Shown: positions 11,723 through 22,486 of the stretch, piece by piece | Layout of the letters: every line of letters starts with the position of its first letter | How positions within the stretch are numbered: the first letter of the stretch is position 1 | Assembly: GCA_011634665.1 (NCBI GenBank) | Contig: WAEK01000007.1 | Location: 642,001 to 706,000 of the forward strand | From: Mortierella sp. BCC40632 | Taxonomy: Eukaryota; Mortierellomycota; Mortierellomycetes; Mortierellales; Mortierellaceae | DNA length: 64,000 nt | Direction: 5' to 3' | Notes under the pieces: model-generated | What the model was told of the DNA's origin: nothing | The model's database searches: none | The model's input: the letters and a program-made list of their open reading frames with translations, nothing else | Translations under genes and position numbers: made by a program

Positions 11723-14700
11723 TTATTCATTCTCGAGGTCTTGTCTTCTTCGCTTCCTTACAAAATCAATGAGCTCGTTTACACTACGTACATCGCCTTC
11801 TTGGTTGTCTATGACTTCTTGCAGCTGCTTTATGGCATCATTTACAGCACCTGTATTGTTCAGGCGGTCCTCTCCAGCTATGCGCTTGATTTCCTTCACA
11901 AGAACTGCTCTGTTCCGTAGCGTTTTTGATTTCTTGACTTCATCACCATACTCCTCGCAAAGGAGATGGTGCTCTTTCCAAACATCAAGCACAGTGACCC
12001 TACCTTCTTTAATTCGTCTGATCCGCTGTTTAAGAGGGATGCTGGGCTTTGACAGCTGTACCTGTGACAAGGCTTGTTGATGTGGAGGTTGAAGAGACGA
12101 CTGGGACAACTGAGGAAGTGAAGGCTGAGGAGGAGAGGACTGAGGAAGAGAAGGTTGAGGAGGAGAGGACTGAGGAAGAGAAGGCTGAGGAGGAGAGGGT
12201 TGAGGAGAGGACTGGGGTAAAGGTTGGGTCGAAGACTGAGGGAGAGAAAGCTGAGGAAAAGGTGAAGGAGCAATAGGATGACGTGTAGTTGTAGATGACT
12301 GCGAGGGAAGGGGAGCCTCAGGTTCTGAAAGAGCTGCGGCAAGACGTTGGCGAAGGCTGGATACGTCGCTAGAAAAGGGGAGCTGGTGTGAAATTGCCGG
12401 CATCCCATGTGCAGAGTTCTGTTGGCGAGGGTACAAATGAGGTGTTAAGTCTCCTGGATAGTCCTGAGTCAGAAGCATCATGGCTATTGTCCTTTTCATC
12501 ATTGTCACACTTTGATTTAAATGTGTCATTGTTGCCGCTATGCTTTGCTGACTCTGCCTATGCCCTTGTTCAAGGGCCTGTCGTATTTCCTCATCTCGCC
12601 GTTGATTTTGCTCTGCTTCTTGTCTCCAATGCTGCTCCGTTTCGCGCTTGAAAGCCTGCTGCTCCTGTTGAATAGACGACAACTCTTGTTGAATAGACGA
12701 CAATGCAGCCTTGTGCTCAACACGACACTGCTGAACTACTCGCCGGAGGCTATGCATCGATTCCTCAGTGTGCTTGAAGGCCCGGATGCTCTCTGCTGGC
12801 CATTGCTGGATCTCTATTGGCTCAGGTCGATTCAAACACTCACGGACACTCTCTTGATACTCTTTAAATGCTGGACTGTAGAAGACGTCTTTTTGCAATG
12901 GAGGATGACTCAGATCGTCAAATCGACATAGATACTCCGCTGCATCCTGTAAAATGATTCGCCTCATTCGCACGAGCATAAGTAGGAAGTGCTGTTGTTG
13001 GGTGTATCGATTCATGCTGTCCTCGCCACGGGCTTCTGCATTCAGATCTCTTAATGGCTGGATGTTAACAGAGTGATAAGGTACCTTAGTCTCACTAACT
13101 GTCTCTTCCATGGCTTCTTTGCATTTTCTGACCCATTCGCGACGCTCGACTGATCCCTCGCTGAAAAGAGCCGTTTCAACGAATGGAAAGACTTGCGTCT
13201 GGAGTTCATTGCTTGGGTGCGCTTCACACCGCCGGAGGTGAAGTGGATGATCCATGAACCCTGCAAGCGCATAAGCTGCGTCAATTGGGTAGCTGTCAAG
13301 ATACCGCTGGTGCATGCGTCCAGAGCCGGCAGACCAACGTCCAGCGACTTGGATGTTATGTGCTGAGACGCCCATCTTCTGAGCCTCCAGAGCCCCGCTA
13401 TGCCGTCCACCATGAGTAACGTTACTGAGGTTGAGTCCTTGACGTAGGTATGCTTTCTTGACTATGTCGTGGTGCACCTGGTACAGAATCGGCTGAGCAA
13501 TGTCCGGTCCTGAGTGGACTAAGACAAATTTATGGAAACTTGCATCCATAAAATTTGGTACATCCTCTGGATGCTAGTCCACCACAGTGAAGGGAATTCC
13601 TGGTTATTGCCATCTCGAGCATTATGCAGACAACACTTAGCAGTGGACAAAAAACACAAAATAGCTTACCTTCCACCTCTCAAAGAGGTAAAACGCAAGT
13701 GAGCCAATACTACATCGACGGACGTCGATGTGGCGCAACGCTACGCCATACTGAACATTCCCGTCTTTGTTGGTCTTTCCTTGATTCATCGTGAATGTCA
13801 GAGCGTGTACGATTTGGGTCCCACCCGGTTTGTTGGGTACGATCGGCATAAGGAAGTTGCCCATCAGAGCATTCCTGAGGTCCTCATCTCGCAACATCAT
13901 GCTGTGCCTAATAGCCAAGCCTAGATGGTTCCTCATGGTCAATAGCAGAGACATATCCTCTATATTCTCCCAAGCATCAAGAAGAAGTTGGATGTGCTGT
14001 TTCATGTCGTATGAAAGAGCAAAGATAGAATTGAGGAGCGCATTACTCGAGTCGAGAAATGAACCTGTAATGAGCTGTTGATGATATTGGTCAATCATTT
14101 CCCTGATTTTATCAACTACTCCCAGCTTGACTGTGTTGGGATTGTTGCGGCGTTGTCGTTGTAGGTCGTACAGTTTGATGACTGCCTTCAAAGCCTGCTC
14201 CATGGTTGTTTTTCCACACGGCACATCCAATGCTTTTCGACCAAGTCTATCCTCTCTCACATTCCTAAGTACTGTTAATTGAATACAAACAAAGGTTGAG
14301 TCAGCATGTAAAACTAACAGGTGGTTTAAACAGTACCCGCACAATTCGTACATGCAGCGAGATCGACCGTGCGTATGGTCCTTGTATTCTTTTTGCTTCT
14401 TCCGCTAGACACAGTCTGTTCGCTGAGTAGTGGTATGTCAGCTGGCATCGCGCTCTCATTTAAATAAAGAGGTTCATTGGCGTAAAATTTCTTTGGATAG
14501 AAATGCTTGACTTTTGTTCTTCTGAACATGCATTGAGTGAAGAAGCGGACGGTCTTGTCGTCGTACACCTCGTACCGCTTCTGCTCTTCATGTGAGTATT
14601 TCAGATCGCAGAATTGCTAAAGGTGTGAAAGTAAAATACAATTGTAAGAATCCAATCACTCTTGCCTGAACCAAAAGTCACCTTGACTCAGAGGTTTTGA

Positions 14701-15243
14701 AGATACCTTGAAGACGCTTAGGTATGACATGTATGTTGTCTTTGTCGCTTCCGTGATTTTCAACGTGGTGGCCAATACAGCTGATCGTGCAGCAGCAAGT
14801 TCCTGTTGAGATGTTTCATCATGCTCTGGGGTACTTGAGATAGCTGCATCTTCCCCATCCTTATTAATATCGATGCAATCCCATGCCATATACATGAACA
14901 AACCTTCGGAAGACATAGTATGCTTCAAGCGCTTATCTGACTGCAGAAGCGCAGCATCGCCATCGATGGGAATGTCGCTAGGCATAGCAGCTCCTTCGAT
15001 AGACTGAAGTGTATTTTCGTCAACAGAATGGGGCGCATTTTCTTCCGCAAGCTGAAGTGCGGCTACTGAAACAGTTGAGATAGGTGCAGCCCTTCTGGAA
15101 CTGCGTCCTTGTCTTCTCGGAATGCCAAGATTCAAAACCATCTGAACTCCTATGGACCATTCGAGTGGGTTAAGATGAGTAGCTAACTCCACAACTGAGA
15201 TACTGCTAGTGTCTACAATAGAGTCATACTGTACCTTGTCCAT
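11723..15243 (-). CDS. Crypton tyrosine recombinase with C-terminal GCR1_C-like DNA-binding domain
   Basis: Four exons (15243-14707, 14616-14337, 14271-13670, 13573-11723) join in matching phases into 1,089 codons plus stop. The introns are 90, 65 and 96 bp with GTATCT, GTACTG and GTAAGC donors. The core-binding region reads TYMSYLSVFK|QFCDLKYSHE across the first junction. The catalytic domain shows an Arg in VRRCSIGSLAFYLF (R457/458), H527-x-x-R530 (THGGRHSGA), W553 (AGRWSAG) and the nucleophile Y564 (MHQRYLDSYP). A glutamine-rich coiled coil (about 750-800) and a Pro/Ser/Gln repeat of ten residues (QPSLPQSSPP) follow. The tail (about 986-1050), with TVLDVWKEHH, resembles GCR1_C. It should cut and join DNA for Crypton excision and integration. 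The reading is intact. A start at 15,379 via a 40-bp phase-1 intron is possible but less likely. Confidence 0.85.
12111..12210. repeat. 30-bp minisatellite within the Crypton recombinase gene
   Basis: About three near-identical 30-bp units (GAGGAGGAGAGGACTGAGGA plus AGAGAAGGCT) code, on the minus strand, for the ten-residue repeat QPSLPQSSPP in the linker between the recombinase and the C-terminal DNA-binding domain. Linker length probably varies by slippage. Confidence 0.85.
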
Positions 15244-15476
15244 TCGTTCCAGTAATTATCGTACTGTTTTGCTTCCTTCTTCTTTGTGCCTCGGTTGTTG
15301 GACTTCGGGCAACCCTGGACGAAGATGGTGAACTCTCGGTGTCCAAGGTTGCAGAATGAGAGAAGCACTGTCTATCCATCACTTCGGCAGGAGAAACCGG
15401 TGAAGGAGCGACTGGTGTGGGAGTTGGGGAGGGAGCAGATGGAGAAGGAGTAGCTGGAGAGATAGAAGATGCCAGG
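15244..15476 (-). other. 5' region of the Crypton gene, possible upstream coding exon
   Basis: A frame on the minus strand is open from about 15,500 to 15,235. It is rich in Ser, Pro and Thr (SPATPSPSAPSPTPTPVAPS) and contains an ATG at 15,379. It could join the main frame through a 40-bp GTACAG..TCTCAG intron with matching phase, adding about 45 residues. Such an intron would be unusually short, so the region may equally be a 5' leader. Confidence 0.35.
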
Positions 15477-15623
15477 CTCTCAGGCTGGGGACAAACTCGA
15501 GTATTTCATATGCTCTGACCTTCCCCCTTTTCACAAGGTTTAAGAGAATTTTTTTATACAGTGTGTGGAAGGGGTGAGAGGTCAGAGCATATGAAATACT
15601 CGAGTTTGTCCCCAGCCTGAGAG
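15477..15623. repeat. Palindrome with 45-bp perfect arms and 57-bp loop
   Basis: Left arm 15,477-15,521 (starts CTCTCAGGCTGGGGACAAAC) and right arm 15,579-15,623 are exact reverse complements. The arms include CTCGAG and CATATG. The loop is pyrimidine/purine biased with TTTTTTTATACAG. No matching target duplication was found next to the arms. It lies on the 5' side of the recombinase gene, so it may be a foldback element or part of the Crypton end. Confidence 0.9.
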
Positions 15624-15723
15624 AGAAGAAAATGCCATTTGCCTTTTAAGGCTACAGAATTTGACTTGCTTCTCTCGCGGCTGGATTCGAGCCTAAGTGT
15701 CACCAAGCCCCCTTCTGCTAGCC

Positions 15724-16918
15724 TTATCTGACAAAGATTCCTTTGGTTGCTGCATGTACTATCAGAACAGGACTCGACTTGAATGCGGGACCATCTTCAA
15801 GGAAAGAAAGAGACGAGTAATGAAGATCAGGACTCCATTTAAAAAAAGATGAATGAGGGGTGCAAACCATCAAGGAGTCAGGAATGCGTAAAATGAAGGC
15901 TTTACTCTCTCTTGTCTTCAATTGTTCTGTGGAGACCCTGCTGAGATGGTGGCATCGCTGCTCTCACTGCCTTTGCAGCCAAAGACTCCATGAGCGCCAA
16001 AAGTCACTTCTGGAGCCACTCTCACATGTGGTCATGAAGGATGAGCCCCCAAGGCACACTATGAGCATCAGCTCCAACATTTCCCGCAACATGAGTTTCA
16101 TGTACATTACAGTCCATTGGATCCGTATCTTTTGTTGTGCGGTTTTCGGATTGGTAGAGTTTGCCACCTCCTACCAAATCATAACAGCCGCGACTCGGCA
16201 TGAGGTGCGTCTGGGGAGACCCCAAAGCGGCCTTTGGTAGCTCCTGGACAGTGTTTCTCAAAAGTCGGATGATATCCGATCCGACTTTTTTTCTGGACGG
16301 AGATAACACAGGGAAAAAAAGTCGGATATCATCCGACTTTTGAGAAACGCTGCTCCTGGAAGAGCAGAGGCTGAGTGGCTGTAATCAATACCTGCGCCAA
16401 CAATACCAACCTTGACGCCTTTGCCTGTGAGTCTCCACTTGTCTTGAGGGATATTGACCCTGATCATATGGTGAAGAGTATGCGAGGCTGCATCTTGGTT
16501 GCCAGCTTGAGGTGGGTGTGTGCCGTGACTGAACCAGCTGTAGCTGAGCCACCTGAGACTACTGAGGGAGCAACAGAGTTGATAATGGAAGACCGTTAAT
16601 AAAGCGTGGCAGGCCAAGCACTCTTAATACTTGGGATCTGAGCCAACATAGGACCATCCTGATCGGAAAAGAGTCGAGTGGCTGTACCATGGAAGATGAC
16701 AGTGTAATCATGTCGAACCTCGTTTGGACATTGTGTGCACGAAGAAAACCATGAGCCTGAGCATGAGTGAGATGAGATTTAGACTGGATGGTGTAGCTAC
16801 CGTCGAGGGTCTTGACTGAAGGAATGTTTGAATTACTGTGGCCATGAAGATGGTGGTATGTACCGACTGAAACCAATGACACTGTGAACGCGAGTCCGTG
16901 GAGGCGACCCCGAATTAT
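15724..16918 (-). pseudogene. S4: truncated, interrupted subtilisin-like protease copy
   Basis: The head region is present but dead. The start codon reads ATA (16,918-16,916), the I9 part is frameshifted (AHNVQTRFDM), and a hAT-like MITE interrupts the catalytic region at 16,249-16,352. The H motif is altered (NVHETHVAG for NGHGTHVAG). Only about 90 bp of exon 2 remain (FKSSPVLIVHAATKG), then a stop near 15,724; the Ser half is missing. The truncation point lies beside the Crypton. The head belongs to the same sublineage as S7 and S8 (VSLVSVGTYHHLH). Confidence 0.87.
16249..16352. mobile_element. 104-bp hAT-like MITE inside S4
   Basis: The ends are CAGTGTTTCTCAAAAGTCGG and, on the other strand, CAGCGTTTCTCAAAAGTCGG. 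The element is flanked by the exact 8-bp direct repeat CTCCTGGA (16,241-16,248 and 16,353-16,360). The paralogue at about 29.8 kb has CTCCTGGA once, without the insert, so it gives the empty site. An 8-bp duplication and CAG(T/C)G termini are the marks of hAT transposons. The left arm carries an extra TCCGA relative to the right. It has no coding capacity. Confidence 0.9.
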
Positions 16919-17541
16919 TTTTCTCTATTTCTTTTTTTACTTGATGGTTAACAAGGAGGATATGATTGAGAGGATAGGAGAGTGGGTCTCACAAGCTACT
17001 GGAAGTGAGAGAAGTGAGAGAAGTGAGAATAGATTTGAGTGAGAGAAGGCAGCTGTTGAGAATCAGGACGAAGATTGACCGGTCGATGGATGAGGGCGAT
17101 CTGTTGTCCTTTTATTCCAGAGTTCCTCTCTTTTAATGGTCCAGAGGATTTGTGGTCGACATCAAGTGGATGATGGTGTCCAAGACTTTTGCGTTCACAC
17201 ACATCCATAGAAAACGCTTCACTGGTGAGAGCAACAAGATGGTGCTTTGAGATGTACACTACCTTTGGCCTTTTCATAGCTTGCAGGGTGTAGGTAGAAT
17301 AGATAGGAAAGAGACGAGGAGCAAAATCACATGCGGACGAAACTCCAGATACATAAAAAAAAAAAAGGTTTCGAGGGAAGAGTCCAAGAAGTCTCATCAG
17401 TGTAGTATTTGTATTATTGGAGAGATGAGGACTGAGTAGGCTAAGGTACATGCACTTTCAAATTCATCTATATTTTGTGGATTCAGTCCTGAAGACATGA
17501 GTCTTTGTTTGGAGGAGACCAAGAGTTGTGACAGGAAATGT

Positions 17542-17615
17542 GCAATAGTATAAATACACCTCCTCTCTCCCTCACAATAAAGGGCAGTTTATTCTCAACC
17601 CTCGTTGCTGTTATA
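17542..17615. mobile_element. 74-bp insertion with 5-6-bp target duplication (LTR-fragment-like)
   Basis: Spacers Y3 and Y4 read GAAATATCGCGGCTG and Y1 reads GAAATATCACAGCTG without a break. Here the matching place is split by 74 bp flanked by AAATGT (17,536-17,541 and 17,616-17,621). The insert carries TATAAATA and AATAAA, as a short LTR would, but it lacks clear TG..CA ends. The class is uncertain. Confidence 0.5.
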
Positions 17616-17678
17616 AAATGTCACAGCTGTCGAAGCAAAAGACCTTGGAGAATCCCTAACGGAGTGTTTACTGTGCCC

Positions 17679-18050
17679 ATGGCCTCCCTGTCTTCAGCAA
17701 CCGTCGAGAAACATTCAGTGCAGCGCTTGTCTTCAACAAACAAAAACTCCTATCATGCGACATATTGGACACAAATAGAGAAGTCAAAGGACCTTGGCTA
17801 CCACTATATTAAGGATAATTTCGAGTTTTGTGTGAGTACTGGACCGACAAGGTCTAAATTAGGGACCATATTAGGGTCTGTATCTCGAGCCATTTTGGTC
17901 ACCAATAGTCCACCTCTAACTATGATTCTGTCATCCTCACCTCGCAGGACAATTGCGAACCCAAGTGAAGGAGGAAGCAGTGGTACGAATACAAGCAACA
18001 TGGGTAGGAAGGCAACAGGATCAGGAGTGTCACCCAACATGGGCCGCTAA
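17679..18050 (+). CDS. Small ORF of spacer Y, first well-preserved copy, unknown function
   Basis: 123 codons from MASLSSATVEKHSVQRLSST to SGVSPNMGR-stop. I do not recognise a domain. The sequence is low in charge and rich in Ser/Thr/Gly at its end (SEGGSSGTNTSNMGRKATGS). A copy of the same length at 31,087-31,458 differs mainly by substitutions and shares the stop. A third at 35.5 kb is shifted by one base, and two more (6.5 and 45 kb) are decayed. It may be a small real gene carried along with the proteases, or the relic of a longer one. No signal peptide is seen. Confidence 0.35.
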   Translation: MASLSSATVEKHSVQRLSSTNKNSYHATYWTQIEKSKDLGYHYIKDNFEFCVSTGPTRSKLGTILGSVSRAILVTNSPPLTMILSSSPRRTIANPSEGGSSGTNTSNMGRKATGSGVSPNMGR

Positions 18051-18555
18051 TGAACTCAACGGATCCAGCGAATCATAGCCGACTAAGCATGAGTAGCCTC
18101 CCCACCGGGATGATATTGGTCAAAAGCAACCAGACCCACAAGAGGGTGAAAGAGATCATTTTGCAGTGTTAGCGACAGTTGAAGATCAAGAACGACAACG
18201 GTAACGATAGCTGGCACAGAGAAGAGGAGAAGCAAGGGAAGTCGATAGAATGATATCTTCGACTTCTACCTGGCACGGACTTCCTGTTGAAGAAGTGTAA
18301 AGAGCTCTCTTTTTTCTCAAAACAGTCTACTCTCTTTTCTGTGTCAGTTTTTCATGCTCTGCTTTTTTCGACGTGCTCTTTAGCTCTTCTTTTAGTACAC
18401 CGGGCTTTCCAAGCAAAAAGCAAAAAGCAAAAAGAAAGAGAAAAAGAAAGAGTTGTTTGGCAAAAGTTGTCAGAATGACTGCCTTCAATATTTTCTCTAT
18501 TTCTAACCAATATACTACAACATTTATCGATCTAGATTAAAAAGAGGAGGAGCAT

Positions 18556-21500
18556 CTAGAGCAAAGTGACCACCCCGAGGTCATGAGTCACATAGTCCTC
18601 CTTTTTCTGACCCGTGGTCAGTTTCTTCTGTGCAGAAACCACAATCCGATATGATCCTGCCTCCAACATGGTTGGCTTAATAGTCGAATTCCCGTTGTGA
18701 AAGTCATCCATATGCTTTTTCGCGTCCATCGGGAAAATAAATCCGTTCCAAAGAAACTTAATCGAGTTTGGTTGGCCATTCGGATCTCTATCCCTAACGC
18801 GACCCATTTCATCCACGAAAGGAAACTCTTCATTACCGAGGAGACCCAGAGGCGTCTTCGTATCGTTAGCATTGTGGACAGTCGCTTGAACCATGGGAGA
18901 GTGAGAGCCAAGACGAAGTGCAACAGTGATATTTCCTGTCTGGCGATCAAAGACAGGGTGGCCTTTGGAGTCGAGCTTGAGCTCTATTTCCTCGCCACTC
19001 GTTGTATTGAAGTCTGCCAAACGTGGGTACTTCGCATCCGTATCAAAGATCGGTACTTCGGCTGCAAGACCACGCATGCCTGTGTATGGGACATGGACAA
19101 CTACACCGTTCGGGTCTGTGGTAGGGGTGGCAATGATGAATCCTGAGTAAAGTGGGAACTGTGCTGGATTCGCTCCAGCGGGTTCTTCAAATGTGAGATC
19201 GATGTTGACCGATTGACCGGGACTCACTTGGACGAGACCTGAGCCTTGGAATGTCACTTTGGCTGCATGTAGCTCGATCAAAGGAGTCCCAAGTGGGAAT
19301 GTGTTACCATTTGGATATGAGTTGAGGGTCTCGGCTGGGCGATGAGAGAGCTTGTATGTCTCATCTTTTTTACCAGAGTTGGTCAGGACAATCGTGACCT
19401 TGGATCTGAAGTGTGCACTGTCCAACAGATCGATGTGGTCAGGTGTGATTGTGGTGGTGGTCATCACAGCTCTCAAGGTGTTGATCAGACCTGCTCCTTG
19501 TTTGACTGAAGAGACAGCCCTGGATCGAGAACCTGGTCGAGAATAGATTGTAGCTGTGTTCTTGAAGATCTGACGGATGTTGAGACTCGAGATCTTGGTA
19601 TAGTTCTTACTCTGGAGATAGAGAGCGTATGAACCTGCAATGTAAGGCGAAGCCATCGAAGTACCTGAGATGGCCTTGTATGCACTCTTAGCCAAAGGCC
19701 AAGTTGAAAGGATGTTTCCTCCAGGAGCACCGAGATCAGGTTTAGATCGAAGATCACCATCCAGACCGTAGGAGGACATGGGGGCTGGAGCACCACTGTC
19801 AGGAGACAGGAATGGCTCCTCCTTAGTGCTCCAGACGATTGGGGTCTTGACAATGGTAGCTAATTTGTTGTTGGTAAGGATTTCTTTGATCGAACTCATA
19901 CGAACCGTGCCGACAGGGAGAGTACTGTTCAAGGCAAGAAAATCTGCGTATTCAATGTCATCAAGATTGAGAGGGAGGAAGATCGCAGCAGCACCATGGG
20001 AGGCAGCAAGGGGTCTCAGTTGTTTCAGTGGGCACTCGGTCAAGTTAAGGTTGCTCACAATCACTAGATTGGCATTCTTGCGATTCTTGATGCCAGCATA
20101 CGCGGCCTCATCACATCCACTCAGAAGCTGTCCTTCCTTGTCAACCAGAGGATACAAATAAGTGGGACCCTTGATTTTAAGAAAGGTCATAGGAGCTTCT
20201 GAGATCAAGTAAGGGTATTTCTTGCCGCCAATACCAAACGAAGGGTAATAGGCATAGACATTATTGAACGAGGCAGCAGAGAGGGTATTGTCACCTAGAC
20301 CCGTATCAGAAACCATCCCAACACCTTCTTCACCGCTATTTCCAGCAGCACCGACCACAAGAGATCCCTTAAGAGCTGCATCCTCCACTGCAATCGTAAA
20401 AGGGTTCGTCTTGAATGCGGAATCTTTTCCGAGTGACAGATTGATGATCTGTTCCCAAAAGAAAATATAGAAACGAAAATAGTAGATAAGGGTTATGAAC
20501 CCATTAGAAAGAGGATAGATTTGGATCTGACTACAAGGAGTCAATAATGTGTAAAATGAAGAAAGGAGTAACTTACATCCATCTTGTCTTCAACTGCTCT
20601 GTGGACACCCGCTAAGATGGCGGCAGTATCTCCTAGATTGTCGCATGCAAGGACTCGATAAGCACCAAATGTCACTTCACGAGCCACTCCCACAAACGGC
20701 TGTGGAGGACGAGGTTCAACTCCCTCAGGGATATTACGAGCATCAGCTCCAACAATTCCTGCGACATGAGTTCCATGTCCATTACAGTCCATTGGATCTG
20801 CATCTTCCGTGGGACGGTTCGGATCTGTAGAGTTATCGCCTCCTACGAAATCATAACCGTATGCGACTCGGCATGGAGTACCATCTGGAGAGGTTCCGAA
20901 ACAACCCTCGGTGGCACCAGGGAGAGCAAAGGCTGGGTGTTTGTAATCAATGCCCGAGTCGACAATGCCGACCTTGATCCCTTTGCCGGTGAGCTTGTAC
21001 TTTTCCTGAAGGACATTGACACCAGTCATGTGGTGGAGAGTGTATGAGGCTGCATCAGGGTTGCCATCTTGAGGTGGAAGAGCACGTCGTCTTCTCTCCT
21101 GGGAGTGAACTACAGCCGAGTCCGCTGAGGCAACTGAGGCGACTGAGGGAGCAACAGGGCTGACAGTAGTACCTCGTTTATGAAGCGTGGTAGGCCAGAC
21201 ATTCTTGATTCCTGGAATCTGAGCCAACATAGGACCATCGTGATCGGACAAGAGTCGGATGGCTGTTCCATGGAAGATGGCGGTGTAGTCGTGTTGAACT
21301 TCATATTGGACATTGTGTGCACGAAGGAAATCATGAGCCTTGTCATGAGCGAGATGAGATTCAAACTGGAGGATGTAATTGCCATCGAGGATCTTGACTG
21401 AAGGAGCGTTTAGTTCGCCTTGACCAAGAGGGCGATGGTAGTCACCAGCTGTAACCAGTGATGCGACGAACGCGAGTCCAAATAGGCGACCCCAAATCAT
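18556..21500 (-). CDS. S5: subtilisin-like secreted serine protease, intact, 938 aa
   Basis: Exon 1 is 21500-20577 (308 codons) and exon 2 is 20448-18556 (630 codons plus stop). The phase-0 intron is 128 bp with GTAAGT donor and AACAG acceptor. I chose the ATG at 21,500 because all paralogues start MIWGRL there, although an in-frame ATG further upstream is open. Signal peptide (about 1-19), I9 propeptide (41-103), polybasic QERRRRAL (about 135-141), triad D181/H242/S572 and oxyanion N345 are all present. The PA-like insert (about 400-490) and C-terminal beta domains follow the family pattern. Much of exon 1 is nearly identical to S6, pointing to gene conversion. Exon 2 is close to S9. Confidence 0.93.
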
Positions 21501-21680
21501 TTTTTTCTCTATTTCTTTTTTCGATGGTTGACGTACACAGGATACAAGATAGAGGAATGGTGAATGAGCTCGAATTACTCTTAGAGGGACAAGCGGGAGA
21601 GGGAGAGAGTGAAAGAGGGTGTTTTTGAAGGAAGCAGCTGTTGAGGAGGAGGATTGACAGATCGAGAGATGGGAGAGGTT

Positions 21681-21710
21681 TGTCGCCTTTTTAAGCAAAA
21701 GCTCCTCTCT
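21681..21710 (-). promoter_or_regulatory. Conserved core promoter block of S5
   Basis: Minus strand GAGGAGCTTTTGCTTAAAAA then GGCGACA, about 185-210 bases before the ATG. It matches the S3 block with one change in GAGGAAC. Confidence 0.55.
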
Positions 21711-22486
21711 TACAACAGTTCAGAGATTTGTGGTCGACTTCTGGTAGATAATTATATCCAAAGCTTTTACGTTCGCATTCAAATTTAAGAAGCTAATTTA
21801 CAGAAGACGGCATACGGGCGGCGCTCCCAAATGTACTCTCCTCCTGGGCACCTCGTAGAGTGAAGGCTGTGGAGGAGAACCGAAGGAAAGAGATGGGCCA
21901 AATCCCATGCGGTCGAGACTCCAAAAGTAAGAAAATGAAGGGAAGGGGGAGAGAGAGAATACGTTCCACTGGAAGGCTCAGAAGGTTAGTCCATCCGATT
22001 TAAGTGTGAGTGTAAAGTAGTCGAAAATCGCTAGTCATGTTTCTCCTTATTATGACTTAAAAGAAAAAAATTCTCACATCAAACCCGAGGTAACAGAAAG
22101 AATGCTTCTCAGCTTTTCGTCTACACCCTCCAAAATTTTAGTCACACAAAATACAAGAGTACATGCTTGCATCAAAAAAGTGTATGTCTGGTGAGATAGG
22201 AGAGATCCAGCCTCATGACTTGAGCTACTCAGGTCTATATAAATCCGAGAGTATGAAGAGAGAAACAACAACATCAATGGGAAAGAGGAAGAAGCAAGTG
22301 CAAAAAAAAAAAAAGGCTGTTGAGATATCAAAGCCTGGCAGAATGATGACTACCTTTTTATCCTCTTAATACAGCCTACAAATAATATAGACCATGGAGG
22401 TAATTTTCTTCTCCGGTTGATCTTTACAAGAAATAGAATGTGAACATTCCCGAAGGGAAAGGAGAAAATAATAAGAGTATCTACAA
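21711..22486. repeat. Spacer type X (third copy, short) between S5 and S6
   Basis: 776 bp with the usual X landmarks: the AAGTAGTCGAAAATCGCTAG segment, a TACATGCTTGCATC region, and the GAGATCCAGCCTCATGACTTG segment at about 22,202 near the 3' end of S6. No gene is seen. It is much shorter than other X spacers. Confidence 0.6.

Larger units (their letters stand above)
11541..15696 (-). mobile_element. Crypton-type DNA transposon (approximate limits)
   Basis: The left limit is set where similarity between X spacers stops (about 11,540). The right limit is somewhere between the palindrome at 15,623 and about 15,697, where similarity to the array resumes (AAGTGTCACCAAGC compared with the matching place near 29,355). 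The segment encodes a single spliced tyrosine recombinase with a GCR1_C-like tail, as expected for fungal Cryptons, which move through a circular DNA form and have no long terminal repeats. Exact ends were not found; they need comparison with an empty allele. Confidence 0.6.
16919..18555. repeat. S4 upstream region and spacer type Y (second copy)
   Basis: It carries the relic S4 promoter region (the block GAGAGGAACTCTGGAATAAAA is altered here), a plus-strand small ORF (17,679-18,050), a 74-bp insertion just before it, and the 3' flank of S5 with AGCAAAA repeats (about 18,410-18,450). Order and sequence match the spacers at 30.6-31.9 and 35.1-36.4 kb. Confidence 0.65.

Noticed and set aside
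12049..12276. Glu-rich plus-strand ORF (TEEEKAEEERTEEE type)
   Set aside because: It is the reverse strand of the 30-bp repeat in the Crypton linker. The minus-strand frame is part of a long spliced gene.
16254..16350. Strong hairpin taken at first for a terminator
   Set aside because: It is bounded by an 8-bp target duplication and is missing from the paralogue, so it is an inserted MITE.
21498..21698. N-terminal extension of S5 to an upstream in-frame ATG
   Set aside because: All paralogues begin at MIWGRL with a signal peptide. The extension would bury the signal peptide and is not conserved.
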